From Ectocarpus siliculosus (taxonomy: Eukaryota; Sar; Phaeophyceae; Ectocarpales; Ectocarpaceae): a DNA stretch of 64,000 nucleotides. Position 1 is the stretch's first letter; every line of letters begins with the position of its first letter. A model generated the notes under the pieces. That model was not told where the DNA came from. It worked only from the letters and a program-made list of their open reading frames with translations, and did not search any database. Both the position numbers and the translations under genes were made by a program. The stretch is taken from assembly GCA_000310025.1 (NCBI GenBank), contig FN649750.1, positions 4,319,246-4,383,245 on the forward strand. The letters run 5' to 3'. Below, piece by piece: positions 36,639 through 49,400 of the stretch.

Positions 36639-39600
36639 ATGAGGAAGAGGAGACGTTCCGCGGCTGCTGCCACCACTGCAGCTATTTGCGCCTGTTGTTT
36701 GTTCTGTCCATCGGGAGCTTTTTGGCAACAGGTTCCAAGCGTGCGGAGCATCTCTTGCGGACAGACCCGAGCACATGATATAGCCGTACCTCGCTGCCGC
36801 CCCTCCTCCCGGCTGCCGTTGCATCGCGGAACCTCGAGGAGAGACGAAAGGAGAAGGAAATCTCCGTTCACTGTTGCCGGCGCGACAGATCCAGCTCGTG
36901 TTGCCGAGGGGAGTAGCAATACCGTTCCCACCGATGAGTCACAAACTCAAAAAAATGACGTTCCAGCTGCCGACACAACCGCAGCTGCCGCTGCTGATGC
37001 CGCCGCCGGCGATCTAGCAGACGGCGGCGGGCTTGTCGACAAAGGTGGGGTGTCGAAAGATCGCTTGGCCTTTGAAGAGCTGGGTACGCGAGAGATGGAC
37101 AGGTTGTTCTCGACGCTGGAGCCGTGCGACGTGAGCGGGTTCAAGCGGAAGCCCACTAACCTGTTGAGTGCAGCCTCTCTGATAGCGGGCACTGCGGTTG
37201 GTGCGGGCATACTTGCTCTTCCCGCGGCCACACTTCAGGCCGGACTCTTGCCCAGCGCCGTCGGGCTCGTCATGATGTGAGAAGAACAGCCCCGCACGCC
37301 CACGGCATGGTCCTTGTTTTTGTTCGTGTACCGCTGCGCATGCTCTTGTATTTTCTGGGCGTTGCGATTACGATTGTCATGATTCGCAAGATCGAAAGTT
37401 CCGAACCGGCTGCACGCGGCACAACGACAATCTTATGTACCAGGTACGTGTTTCCGCCGAGAGCTTCAAGTAAAACGCATCTCGACTTTCAAGGATAACG
37501 CATCTCGACCGCTTGAAATGGTCACACCCGGGCCTAATATTCTGGAATATGTGCTTTTTGGGGGGGCTATTCTTGCGCCTTACGCGCAACTTGAGCGAGA
37601 TTGCTGCCCAGGCCCTGTCGTGTTCAGATTGCTACCTCATGATGTATTCGAGAGGGTACCCAACTTCTGCCCTCGGTTAGGTATACATCACCGGTGGCTG
37701 AGTGGTTCGGTCGATGCACTTCAAAACTTCCTGACTCTAGGGGTTATGAGTTCGAATGTCTCCAGAGTGGAAAAAAATGCAACCTACATGTACAAGTGAG
37801 CAAGGGTCGGTCGAAAATTCAACAAAGAACGAGGGAGGCCTGTTGAACCTTGCACGTGACAACACAATTGAACACAAGCACTGCGTGAGGAACCGTGAAC
37901 ATTTCCTCCCGAATGCCTCTAGGTGGGGCACGAAAATAAACAAAGAGAGGGGAAAAGCCCTGGTGGTGTTTACCCCCTCCTGTGTGACCCTTGATGGCTG
38001 TGGTTGTACGAAAATACACTGGGAAGTGTAGTACTCTACATACACTGAAAAGTGTAGAACACGTCTCACTTCGAAAACGTGACAACACAACTGAACACAA
38101 GCACTGCGGGAGGAACTGTGAACATTTCCTCCCGAATGCCTCTAGGTGGGTCACGAAAATAAACAAATAGAGGGGGAAAGCCCTGGTGGTATTTACCCCC
38201 TCCTGTGTGACCCTTGATGGTTGTAGTTGTACGAAAATACACTGGGAAGTGTAATACTCTACATACACTGAAAAGTGTAGTACACGTCTCACTTCGAAAA
38301 ATTGGGGGACTGTCGCCACAATAAAAAGGACGAAAACACACACACACATGCCTCGGCTGGCGCGTCAAGCATGTACTGGCGCCCTAGAGTTTAACGGCAC
38401 GAAACACAATGACATGCACATGCACCTGCTGGATCTGATCTGCGAACGATGGCTGATACATGCTTTCCGGCACCGTCGACAGGTGGGCGTACATGGTGGG
38501 CACGGCGTTGCTAATTGCGGAGGTGAACGTTAACGTCATCTGCTCGCAGGGCACGCCTGGAGTGGGCTTGATTGCCCTTGCAGAGCAGGTAATAATATCG
38601 ATGACATCGCATTGCCGGCGCTACGAGCGGATTCTTGTCATGAGATGTTGGGCCTCTCTCCTTCCCGCTGCTGCGGCAGTCCGGGCTGCTATTGCCCACT
38701 GGTCCTCAACGAAGAGTCTGTCCAATTTTGTGCGTCTGTCAATCTCTCTGTCTGGTTGGCTGTCTGGTTGCCTGCTGGGGGCTCGGCCGGCATGCTCTCA
38801 CTGCGTCACAGGCTTTGGGAAAGGGCGGCGCAAGGTTCACTGGCCTCGTGTACGTCTTCATCCACTACTCGTTGCTTGTGGCCTATATGGCGCAGGGGGG
38901 TGAGCTTCTCGCCGAGAGCTTCAACAGTGTGTTCGCAACCGCGGGGTAAGTGTGTGGGAGTCTAGGTTTCGCGAGGAGAATTTTACCCCAGGGTGTGCGT
39001 GAAAAGGGTGGTGGCTATGAATGTTCGGTTGCCACGGAAGCCACGGATGTTGGCGGCTTAGCCCAGTCTTCATGTTTGGTGGCCGGGGTTTGGAATGGAA
39101 TGAGGATCCGAGCGGTTCGTGATGTTGGTTGCAACACTGATTGTGTTTTTCACGGATCAAATGGTTTTTGGGCTTGATCGCAAGACGTCCTTGGTCAACG
39201 GAAGCTTAACGGGCATGAAACACATCGTATCCCACTTTATTCGTCGTACCCACCCTGTTGTTTGTCATTGTTTCGGATTCCGTCTTTGTCCCGTCTCGAC
39301 GCCTTCAAGGTCAGGCATAGCGGCATTGCCCGAGTGGGCTAGTCCTGTGGCCTTCTGCCTCGCCCTCGGTGGCTTGGTGTTATTCTTCACCGAGGAATTC
39401 GTTGCATCTGTCAACAGGTGTGGGTTGTGTGTGACGTATGGGCCTGGACATACCGCACCTTTGTGCGACCTGTTGTGGGTGTGAAATACTTCATGGTATG
39501 GTGCGAAATACTACTGTACCCACCCCTTGAAGCTCAACCAACGTTTTGTCGCTCGCTTTCCCCATGTTTATCCCTTCTCTTCTCTTTCCGTGTGTGCACC

Positions 39601-42600
39601 TCCTGTGGATCCGTCTCTCTCGGCAAATCCCATGTGTTTCGTTGTATTATTTTTGGAGTTCTCTAGTCTCCTGTTATTTATCTTCCTTGGTGTCTCTCCT
39701 TCCCTCTGCCTGCCTGTCCCCTTCACGGAAAGACACAACTCCGAAGCAGCATCGAATTTCGAGGTTCTGTGTGCGTTTCTTTCAGCTACAGTAAGTAACT
39801 CACACCATGCACTGCCGGTCCGTTTCGATAAAAAACTTCACCATAACCCCACTTGACGTCTGTATTGTTCTCGATCCAGTGTCTTGGTGGGAGTGGTGCT
39901 ATTATCGTTCTTTGGCTTAGTGGGGGTGGGAAGCGGGGGCGTCCAGATGAACTACCTCGCCGAACAAGACTGGAGCAAGCTGCCCTCCACTGTGCCGGTG
40001 CTGTTCATCGCCATGGTGTTCCACAACGTTATTCCGGTCGTCACGACCCAGCTTGAAGGTGAGAAGATGCGAAGAACAACGACGACACAGCACCCTTCTA
40101 TGGGAAACCTAATCAAGCGATTTTCGTGTGTATCAGCGTGCACAGACGCTGACGGTCTCCACTCCTCAATGCCCCCCTCAGGCGCTCCGCTACTGTGATG
40201 GCATTGCCTTTTTTCACGGGTCTGTTGTGGGCTGTTTCCAAGGGTTTCGATGCAGTGTTATATATTTTCATTCCAGTGGTGACATGTAATACGGATACGT
40301 TGTTGATGACGCGCGAACGCCATAGGAGTATGACACGTCCGGAAAAACAAATGTGGGTTTCGCCCAGCCCTGCACGTTCTACTCGGCAGTATTGTACGCA
40401 ACGATAGTGCAGGCATCTGTAGTTTCCTTAAGGCACTTAACCAAGCTGGCGTTGGCAACCGATGTTGCACGTTCTTCTTCCCCGAGGTGTTCGAAACCAC
40501 TCCTTAGAGCGAGGCTCATAGACTGTGTCGTGGCCGCCTCTTCTCGCTTGCCCAAGCCTCTCTGCACGCTCTTTGTCGCAGTGTCTGTCTCACACCAATA
40601 CCGTTACTGTCGTGAGAGAGCACAACTCGCAAGTGAGGCTGGGGCATGAACGAACGGCTTGCGTGTGCGTTATTGGATTAGGCAACACCGTGGGCTCACA
40701 ATCCCGTCACGGACACTATTCGAAAAGGTGGTCTTGAAAAAACGTCGCATACTCCCAGAAATTGAATTTCTAACCCAGGCTCCCACACTCATGCCACCCC
40801 CATGCGACACTGTCGAATGTTATCCAAACGTTAACCCAACCGCAACCGTCGAATGCTTGGAGCCTTTCCTAATTTTTTACTGGTGGTAGACATGGACAAA
40901 GTTCGCAAGGTGACATTGGGACCTCGCGTCGGAAAAAGCAAGGCATTCTTCAACAACCATTGCACTATGGCGTTACTGGTGACGGAGACTTAGACAAAGA
41001 TCCCTGCCGCACCTGGTCGTCTCTAAATTGGCACGACATTCTCGACCCTCTAGATTAACGTGCTGTTCCTCGATCGCTGATTTTTGCTCATTAGGGGACG
41101 TCGACAAGATTCGGAAGGCAGTGATCGGAGTGTCACTGGCCCCACTACTCATGTTCATCGCCTGGAATGGTGTGATCTTGGGGAGCGTGTCGAAGGATGC
41201 CGGTCTGGTTGCCGAGGCAGCCGGCGGCGTTTTCGACCCTCTCCAGGTGCCAAGCGCGATATCCGCTTGAAACGTCCAATGTTCTACGAAACGAACAGGC
41301 GTTTTTCAGTAGTATATACTTTGGTACGCTGCACCCTCTCAGCGGTGAAGACAAAGTACATGTCCAGCAAGTTCGTTGTATTTTCCCACAGCAAGTGAGA
41401 TGTGTCGTACCCCGCTGTCGATTGCTATCAACCTGCTGCCCCTACGACGTTATCTCCGTTTCGACATTGGCATCAGGCTTTGCGAGCAAATGCCGGCAGC
41501 GCGGAGGGCGCTGGAGCCCTTATTGGGCCCTTGATATCAATTTTCTCCGAAGTCGCCATCATCACATCTTTCATAGGTGATGTTGTCAAGACATAATTTT
41601 GTTGATTTTATCATACTGTTGTCGATGTACAGGGAGGTCGATTGCACCTAGTATGATTTTGTTTTGTTGTTATATTGGTATAGTCCGTGCACAACAATGA
41701 ATCCATAAATTCCCCCAGCACAAATGACAACTTTTCTCTGCACACAGGTGGTTGTTCCGAAATCTGAAAGTACCGGCAAACGCCCTGTTTCCAGGCGCAT
41801 GGCGTGACGGAGAGTTTTTTTGTTTTGTTTTTTTTCCTTGACTTTTTATCCCCGAAACACCTTTAAAACTTGATTCGTTTACACAGGGTGGTGTTTATTG
41901 CCGATGCCAAAAAACTCAACGGATTTGGACACATGTCGGAATTCTGCGGTTGGGGATTTTTTTTTTTTTGTAATTCTCGAAATTACAGGAGATATCAGAG
42001 AATAACTGAATGTAGAGGATCAACTTGATTCGTTTACAGCGCGACAACCACCTGACCGATTTCAAAATAAGCAGTGGCAAACGATCCCTATCGTCGATCT
42101 ACAGGTGGGGTTTTTGGGGTTTTGCTGGGAAAAATCTAGTTTTCGAGATATTCAACATGTTGTGCCGCACCATGGGTGGGTGTGCTTTGGTGGGCGACAC
42201 AACACGCACAAACAACTCTCGCACACGTTGCAGCCCGAAGAACACAAAATACCCACGCAAGCACCATGGGGAATCCTAGGGGGCGGCCTAAGAAGAAGAA
42301 GATCGGCTATCGCGGAGCCGATGGCCGGGCGGCTCCTAAGAAGCCGAAGCCGGCGCAGCAACATGAGCTTCCACCCGGTGCTGGTGATGCGCTCTCCCAT
42401 GACCGCGGGGCAGATTTGATGGTCGTGATGTGTGTTTTGCGTGCGCATGCCAGCGCTGTACAAATGTTTGTTCAACAGGTTTGCCGGGTTTGTTGTGCGC
42501 CTGCTGAGTGATCCCTTTATTTTGTGTTGGGCCTTGTTGTTTTTTCCAGCACTCCCTTGCGGTTGACTGCCTCCGAAAGTTTTGTATATATTAATTATAT

Positions 42601-44578
42601 ATAGAGTGATAGAGTGAAGTGTTGTGCATGCGAATAGACTGTGCATGTGTTTTCGTCCTGCATTGCGTGTATATTATTACAGTAAAGTGCGCGATCAGTT
42701 GTGAATAAGAAGGGTATGGACGCGGGGAAATTTCACAGAGGGGGCACCGTGGCATAAAATGGGGGTGCCTTGGCGCAAAAATGGGGGCCAACGTGGTGAT
42801 AGAGGGGGCTCCGCAGTGATAAATGGGGGGCACCGTCGTAATATATGGGGGCTCCGCGGAGGAAAACAGGGGGTACTATGCTGATTTAGGGGGTTCCGTG
42901 GACCATTTTGGTCAAAAATGCCGCATTTTCCCAAAATGAAAAAAACTCTGCAGCTATCGACGTAGCTCGACGAGGCGGTCACGAATATCGTTGTTTCGCG
43001 TTTCAATTGTTTTTCTTTAAAAAGATATCGCACAAAACGTGAATGGACAAATTGTTGTGCATGGACCGTATTTTTTGGTTTCGTTAGTGGGCGGTCTCCA
43101 TCTGTCACTACAGTTTTTCAAGCTTGGCGTTCCGGCAGCGGGTACTTGTCAGTTTAAGGAGCCATGGCGCAATCCAGGAGCTGGGCAAGCGTACTGTACG
43201 GAAGATCACCATGTGGTTATCTCGAGGTATTTTCAGCAGGTATCTTGTTCGGAGTCGCCACGACTGCTGCTAACGTTGACCTGACCGGTCTGAATTGTAG
43301 ACCATCATGCAAGGATCTGCACCGATTCTGGCAAAGCAATGACCGAGTACCACTTTCAACACCCACAACGACGATGTCAACCGCTTCACATAATCAAGAT
43401 CATTGCGCCACGTGTCATTTATTTCGCGATGTATCTCCGATTTCTGGGCGCTAGGTTTCATCGTGGGCCTGCTGGACTTCTTCACGGACGTGCTCAAGAT
43501 CCCTCCCGGGGACACTTCCAAGTGAGTTGTCGTTCGTGGTCTCGTTGCTGTCATGGGAAACTTTTTCATGTCAACGACCAATGAGAATGAAGTACCAGTA
43601 GAGGCAAACGACAGGGTGTCCATTGAACGGCAGTCGTAATCTCTCAGGCCCCCCTTGGATGCGATGCACACACAGACGCCGCATGCCATATGCACATAGA
43701 GCATGATGCACAGAGGTGCTGCCGCAGATGGGGTCTCCATGAAATGGCACACCCAAGGAAACGCAAACGCCGCCCGCAATCCAGAAACAAGCAATATAGA
43801 ATTGGAGACATCGGCGCGAGGCACGATCTCGTTCACGCCGAACGAGCAAAAGCCATCAAACCCGGTGGCCACTGCAGCGTTTAACGACCGGGTGGCACGC
43901 TATTAATGATCCTCCCTTACATCCATTCCGAAACGGCCAAACCTTCAAGGGAGCTTCCATTGTACGGCGCCATATTGCTCCCGCCCCTGGGCGTGGCTGT
44001 GACGGATCCGGACATTTTCTTCGCCGCCCTCGACACCGCGGGAACCTTCGGGATATCCTTGTTATGCGGAGTGCTACCAGCCGCTATGGCGTGGAGGCAA
44101 CGATATAGCGGAGACAGCACGATCGCGACACTGCCGCTCGTTCCAGGAGGGAAAGCGACCCTTGCAGGTGGGCGTGATATCCTGGTGTGATATTTTCGTG
44201 CCTTGTGGGGCTGGACCGATTGGGTGTTGCAGTTTGGTGCGTGCGCCGTGATGATCGTAATCTATTTACATATTATTTTACTTGCAATTCTGGATACGGT
44301 TGCTAGAAAATATCTTGTGTGAGAAATACATTCGACAAGACGGTCAGTAATATGTATTTGCAGCCAATATCTAACCCTAGACATTTCCGTCAGACTCCAT
44401 GTTGATGATAGCGTTTGCGATGATTTCCACGGCATTCTGCTGCGTGTACATGACGAGAAACATTATTTTGTTGCTGCTTCACCATGCAAACGTGAATGTG
44501 TCAGGTATTGCTGGGTTTGCCGGAGTTGTCATATTTCAGAAGCTTTTGGAAATGGCTGGCTTGACCGTGCCCGCCTAA
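36639..44578 (+). CDS. Plastid-targeted aromatic amino acid permease (Tyr/Trp permease family)
   Basis: Exons: 36639-37276, 38483-38588, 38812-38945, 39310-39417, 39880-40058, 41095-41246, 41477-41576, 43455-43521, 43950-44167, 44394-44578; phases agree, giving 628 residues. I chose the ATG at 36639 over the in-frame ATG at 36567 because it begins a signal peptide (MRKRRRSAAAATTAAICACC) with an SGA|F cleavage site at residues 25-28, an ASAFAP-type plastid motif. An acidic, Ala-rich linker precedes the membrane domain. The family hallmark GTAVGAGILALP (about residues 184-195) opens helix 1; about ten or eleven hydrophobic helices follow, including MVFHNVIPVVTTQLEGD, typical of the bacterial TyrP/Mtr-type symporters and their plastid relatives. 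The likely role is moving tyrosine or tryptophan across the inner plastid envelope. The last exon reads through a Cys-rich helix that fits the family less well, so the C-terminus is less certain. Confidence 0.87.
37693..37765 (+). repeat. tRNA-derived SINE head (pol III A and B boxes)
   Basis: An A-box-like TGGCTGAGTGGTTCGG (37695-37710) and a B-box-like GAGTTCGAATGTC (37748-37760) lie 40-50 bp apart, as in class II (Leu/Ser-type) tRNAs. The flanking bases do not form an acceptor stem and the T-stem is poor. I therefore call it a tRNA-like SINE head rather than a tRNA gene. It lies in intron 1 of the permease gene, 90 bp before a 224-bp tandem repeat that may belong to the same element. Confidence 0.55.
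37855..38301 (+). repeat. Two-copy 224-bp tandem repeat in permease intron 1
   Basis: Copy 1 is 37855-38078 and copy 2 is 38079-38301, highly similar (scattered substitutions, such as CACAATTGAAC versus CACAACTGAAC). Each unit contains two short palindromic blocks of the form ACACT-n-AGTGT. A frame stays open across both copies on the minus strand, but this follows from the repeat and shows no protein-like features. A short (AC)n tract follows at about 38336-38348. Confidence 0.9.
42265..42511 (+). other. Small basic open frame with AT-hook-like motif in permease intron 7
   Basis: An ATG-started frame of about 81 codons begins MGNPRGRPKKKKIGYRGADG and continues with a second basic patch (APKKPKPAQ). 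The R-G-R-P core followed by lysines is an AT-hook-like DNA-binding signature. It lies in the sense orientation inside the 1.9-kb intron between exons 41477-41576 and 43455-43521. It may be the start of a decayed DNA transposon protein or a chance frame; I find no continuation. Confidence 0.35.
42715..42905 (+). repeat. Degenerate G-rich minisatellite in permease intron 7
   Basis: About eight irregular units of roughly 22-26 bp, each with a run of four to six G followed by T/A-rich sequence (units resembling GGGGGCACCGTGGCATAAAAT). Several units could pair in G-quadruplex fashion in the pre-mRNA. Confidence 0.7.
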
Positions 44579-46450
44579 AGACCAAACAAGAGGAGACTGG
44601 ATATGGCATGGCAACTATGGAACCGGTGCAACACAGGGTACAAGCCCTGGTGCTTAACACCACCCTCACCGCGAGATGCCGTGTGAGGAGCAGTTGCAAC
44701 ACGAGTATCAATCACAGCTTGACGGAGGGAAAGACCATTGATAGAAGGACCATTGATACCCTTCGAGGCTTGTACGTCGGGTCGCTGTGCTAGCTGTCTG
44801 TTCGCAAAGCTTGTCTCGAGGTCGTACATCAACGATACTGAGATATTGAGGGTGGCACTGGTGTTCTTTTCTTTGCTCCCATTCTCAATCGTCATTCGAA
44901 TGGTCTGACGATCCTACGATTTACCCCCCTCCAACTAAGAGTGTTCCGATCCGGGTCAAGAGCTCGTCCGCGGTGTTGGTCCTGTGAATACCCTTCCAGG
45001 GTCGAGATTGCTGCCTCACACTGGTGGCCAGAGGGGCAGGTCGGGCACAAACTACAACCTGCGGGGGGGAGGTTGGGAGGACGACTTCGACCTTGAATCC
45101 ATGTTTTCTTCAGGCTTGCAGCCCGTCGTGTTGATTGCAATAACGCCACTATCCAAGATGCGGGATAACTTGCACGCTTTGGGCTGCAACCTCCCTACAA
45201 CCTCCCCCCCCCAGGTTGTGTTGAGTGCCCCAACCTACCCACAACCTGCCTCTGGCCACCCGTGCATTTTTAGCAGGAATGAGGCTGCAATCTATCAGTC
45301 GGTTGTTTCCCACAAGCCAGTCACTGACATTGACGACGTCGCGCTGTTGACCGCGCGAAGTCCCGGAGCTAAGGCGGTCAAAAGACGATGTCTATTGCCT
45401 CGTAGCGTGTTGAGGTGCCTACTTTGGAAGCAGTACCAGGGACAGATTTTCTTGCCCGCCACGCGCACATTTGTAGGTGGTGGTGCGCCTCAAAGTCAGA
45501 ATAGTGATGGTCTATCTTCCGCAAAAAGAGTCACACTTTGCATAGAGTTTGGCCACTCGACTTCTCACGATCGGGGAAGACTTCACCCAACTCTAACTGT
45601 TTTGAGGGAATTCGGCCATACGACTCCTGATATGCATTGAATAAAACATAGCTGAACGAAAGCGATTGAAGGGATCCCGACCCCGACCAAACGGCTTCAT
45701 TGATTGGACGGTAGAGCAACCGACAGCACACTTGACACAGGCACGGCTGCACCCGATGTCACTTTGAGGCCGTCGAACAACACGACTTCCTCAATGGCTT
45801 CCGTCAATCCTCCCGCCCAAGCCGACCTACTCCAGAGCATTTGGCGACACAACTTCAGCAACGACGTTATCTGCTTACGCACGAGCGCCGGACACATGCC
45901 CAAGCTGACGTCGAATTGGTTCTAATGGGAAAACATGGGAACGCGTTGGTTACTATCGTTGGGGTTGAGAAGTGCACCACATGGAAGAGGTCGTCGAGGT
46001 GTACCGGTAAGTACGAACGTCAACGGTACGTGCACGGCCGCAGGGAGAGAGCAATCGAACACGTCCAAACAGCGATCGTTCTTGGATTTGCCTAGGCCAT
46101 ACTCGGAACAGCTTCCCGGAAGCAAGAGAATGGCACCAAGCTCACCACAAACCGAACGTGGCACCGTCCAAGCCCGATGCACGTCAGCGCTCTGCCCGAA
46201 AAGTCGTGGTTTGCAACACACATGCCGTGTACACCGATACTTGTACAAGCGAAGAACACGAGCAGACCACAGGCTGTCGTCTTCCTCAAACCAAGCACCT
46301 CTCCAGGGGAAATTCGACAACTACCGTCACGTTCCAAGGGGGCGCCATGTTCGCCTGTGTTTCTATCCAGCTAACTGGCGCGAGGATCGAAGGAATGTTT
46401 CATTCCCTCGCCTCTTGGCACCTCCTTCAGAAAACCTAAATTAAGATGCG
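44579..46450. other. Intergenic stretch between convergent permease and ankyrin genes
   Basis: It holds both 3' ends and a foldback element (listed separately). Open frames at 44984-45640 (+) and 45935-46444 (+) lack recognised motifs; the first spans the foldback element. I see no gene. Confidence 0.6.
45023..45260. mobile_element. Foldback (MITE-like) element with imperfect inverted arms
   Basis: The left arm (45023-45068) starts GGTGGCCAGAGG and ends in a G-run; the right arm (45207-45260) begins with a C-run and ends CCTCTGGCCACC, the reverse complement of the left start. Arm interiors match with gaps. I could not find a clear target-site duplication and see no transposase. The family is unknown; the imperfect arms suggest an old copy. 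Confidence 0.5.
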
Positions 46451-49400
46451 TCAGGGAGCCGCTTTTTCGCCCTCCTTGTTCAGCCGCGAAGCATCAGCGC
46501 CCGCCTCTATCAGGCGACTGGCAAGCTTCTTCAGCCCTTCCTCTGTCGCGCGATGCAACGCGGTATTTCCTGTGTTGTCCCCAGTGTTGGGCTGACCATA
46601 TGTGGAGAAAGGAACAACGAGCGGTAGGGTTTAGTGATGTGGCGTTTCTGTTTCAACATTGTTGACAAAAGGATCCGACTCACGGCGACCTGGGGAACCA
46701 AGACCACTTTCGGGCCTTCGAGAGATAGGCGGCCGCTGTCTGACTTGACAACTCGAATTTTACGCAAGCATGTGTGGTTTTCGGAAACTGACTGCACGAC
46801 GCCACAAAATAAAACATCACATAACATTTCCTGACGTGTGCGGTATGCCAGTCAACCCAGAAGGAGGCCCACACATGACTCCGTACAGGGCGGTTCTGTG
46901 ACAGTTTTAGGGGGACAGAGTGTCCTCAAAATGGTACCGATCGCCAGTACAGCTTGTGTCACGACCATCCTCGCGAACAAACACGGTAACTATTCCAGCA
47001 GTAGGCTGGGTTAGGGTCATTGCGGCGACGTACAATTCACTCACCCTGCCTCCGGCCTCCAGCAGCAAGTCGAGCGCATCTAAAGCAAAGCATAGCGCAG
47101 GGTATGGTTCGCCACAATTGCACACGGACGAGGCGACCGAAAATCCGCCAACGGTTTCGTCATCACGATATACAGGAGAGCCGAGCGGCATGTTTCGTAA
47201 TATCGCACGTGGAGTAGGGCAGAGCAGTGTTGGAAACTCAGAAGCAAATGGTCGGTGCCAACAAGAAAAATTTTTGACCACGACGTCCGAGGGGGCATTG
47301 TTGTCCACTACATCACGTCTTCATTCTCCTCCAAAAAGCCACCGTATCAGAATCCAACGAGCATCGACTAGCGAGGACTGGCGGTTTGGCAACAGAAGAG
47401 AACTCGCTCTGCTGCCTGCCGCGTGCGATACAGCCAATCTACGATCCTGCTTGAAGCTGCATCGCGAATAACGTTTTCGCCTAACACGCCGACTTGCTGG
47501 GGATACGAATCCAACAGTCGGTGTTGTAGAATGCTTGCTTACCCAGATGGTCTTGGCTCTCCCCGCAGATACAGCGATGGAGTGGCGTATTCCCCCACTT
47601 GTCCTGTTCGGTGGCAGCGATCAAATTCAATCATCACGTGACACTTTGTGGGTGGTATTGTGATACCACGACGACCTTCGCACGCCGAATGACGAAGACA
47701 ACGATATCGAATGAGGACCTCCCCTCACCAGCGAGCGGAGGGCGCAAAGTGGTCGGGCGAAACAGCCAGCAGCCAGTTCCCCGGCGGCTTTGCTGAAACG
47801 AGGGTGTAACCCCGTTCCCAATGGCGTGCCCCCCACGAAGAATATTCACACGTTTTATCAACGCGGCCAATGAGAACCAAGAAGAGCCGACCCCTGAGAG
47901 CTATCGGAATTACTGCGTTCCGAATATTATTCATTGTGTGGCTTGTGAAAGCGCTATCATGTCCTGGTGTCTTAACCTTGGAAGTCCTACCATTCCGTGC
48001 CCTGTACATGAAGGACGGAGTGCTCACACATCTGACGGATTGACTGGTGCACGTTCTTGCGATGCGCTCAGTGAACGCAAACGCAAACAGCTACCGTGGC
48101 CTGAGCCTCCACAGAGTTCGAGCACCAAGGTAAAGTCCGGTTATCGTACGGACGGAACACGTCGAAAACTGTGCGAAAGGGATGTACTCGTAGCCGTGCA
48201 TGCCGAAGTCGAAGGAATTGACCTCGCATCCCCACAACGACGGGAAGGAGCACGACAGTTCTTCACGGGACCAGGACATCACATCAAAAAGCGCGAAGGA
48301 GGGGGTGGGGAAACCCATGCTAGGCGAATGACGCAGCCTTGTAGATGTGTCTGGTTAGCCATACCTGAGCGTTCACGTCGGCAATTGAAAGGTATGGGAG
48401 TAAAAGGCGTATGACCTCCGGACGGGCTTTATGGAAGTGTAGAACCGCTTGCCTTGAATTTGTCCTAGCCTTGGGGTCGGCCCCCCTGAAGCGTGGTAGA
48501 CGACATAGCAGGTGAGAATAGACAGCAGTGGGAACGAATTGATGCTGGCGTTGTTCTCTTCTAAGAAAAAGAACGCTCCAAAGTGGTTTATGCATACCGA
48601 AAGGGTAGAAGGAGAATGGAGCGGAGCAGCACATGAGGGGACAGAATGAAATGGTTTTAAATCATTTTATTCAAGAACGCACCGCCGAAGCCTAGATCTC
48701 ACTGCCATCGTAGATGGTCACGGTGGCCAACGGGCGCCCGGCCAACCGACGTCGAATTCAAGAACCAAGCGTGTTGAATTGGGTACCGCGGCCGTCCATA
48801 TTGCCATCCCTTTTAGTTCTAGATGACGGTTTCATACGTTGTCGGTGTGTTTGGATGCACATTCCGGGGTCATAAGACAAAAAAATACTTCATTCGTTCA
48901 TTCTTTCTGTCACTCAGATGCCTAGATGCTGCGCGCCTACCAAATTACCAACTGGACCAGTGGGGCGACCAGTAGAACTACAGCGTGGTTTCACCTCAAA
49001 TTCTCAACAATACGGAGACCCAAGATACCATCTAGTGTAGTGTACGCAAAGCCGAGCGCAAGAAGAAAAATACAAACTCCGACCAAGCGCGGATACACAT
49101 AAATGTTGGGGAGGAATACCTACGGGGGAACGAAACGTCAAAGGGCAAAGAGGCTGTACCGGCAGATACTACGATTTTCAACGCCCTCCGAAGAGCAACT
49201 CACTTCCCGAGCAGGAACGCGGCTACGACAATCTTGTTGGCAGCCACGGCGCTCGCTAAGGGTGACAGCCCGTCTTCATCCTGGGTGTTGATCAAGGCCC
49301 CTGGGAGCCCGGCCTTGGACACAGGAGGAGGGGAGCGCTGCTGTATGAGGCTTCCACAGCTGTGCGCATGTTTCTCAAGAGCTTCACCAAGAACACAAAC

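Noticed and set aside
37693-37765. Functional tRNA-Leu or tRNA-Ser gene
   Set aside because: The promoter boxes are present but the acceptor and T stems do not pair, so a SINE head is more likely.
37737-38349. Minus-strand frame across the 224-bp tandem repeat as a repeat protein
   Set aside because: The repeated peptide simply follows from the DNA duplication in an intron; no start, splice or homology support.
44984-45640. 218-codon plus-strand frame as a gene
   Set aside because: It starts only at a GTG, spans the inverted-arm element and has no motif or coding bias.
47634-47870. Extra ankyrin exon near 47750
   Set aside because: Exons 48485-48365 and 47603-47543 already join in phase (ADVNAQ then DKWGNTPLH); the extra segment matches ankyrin poorly.
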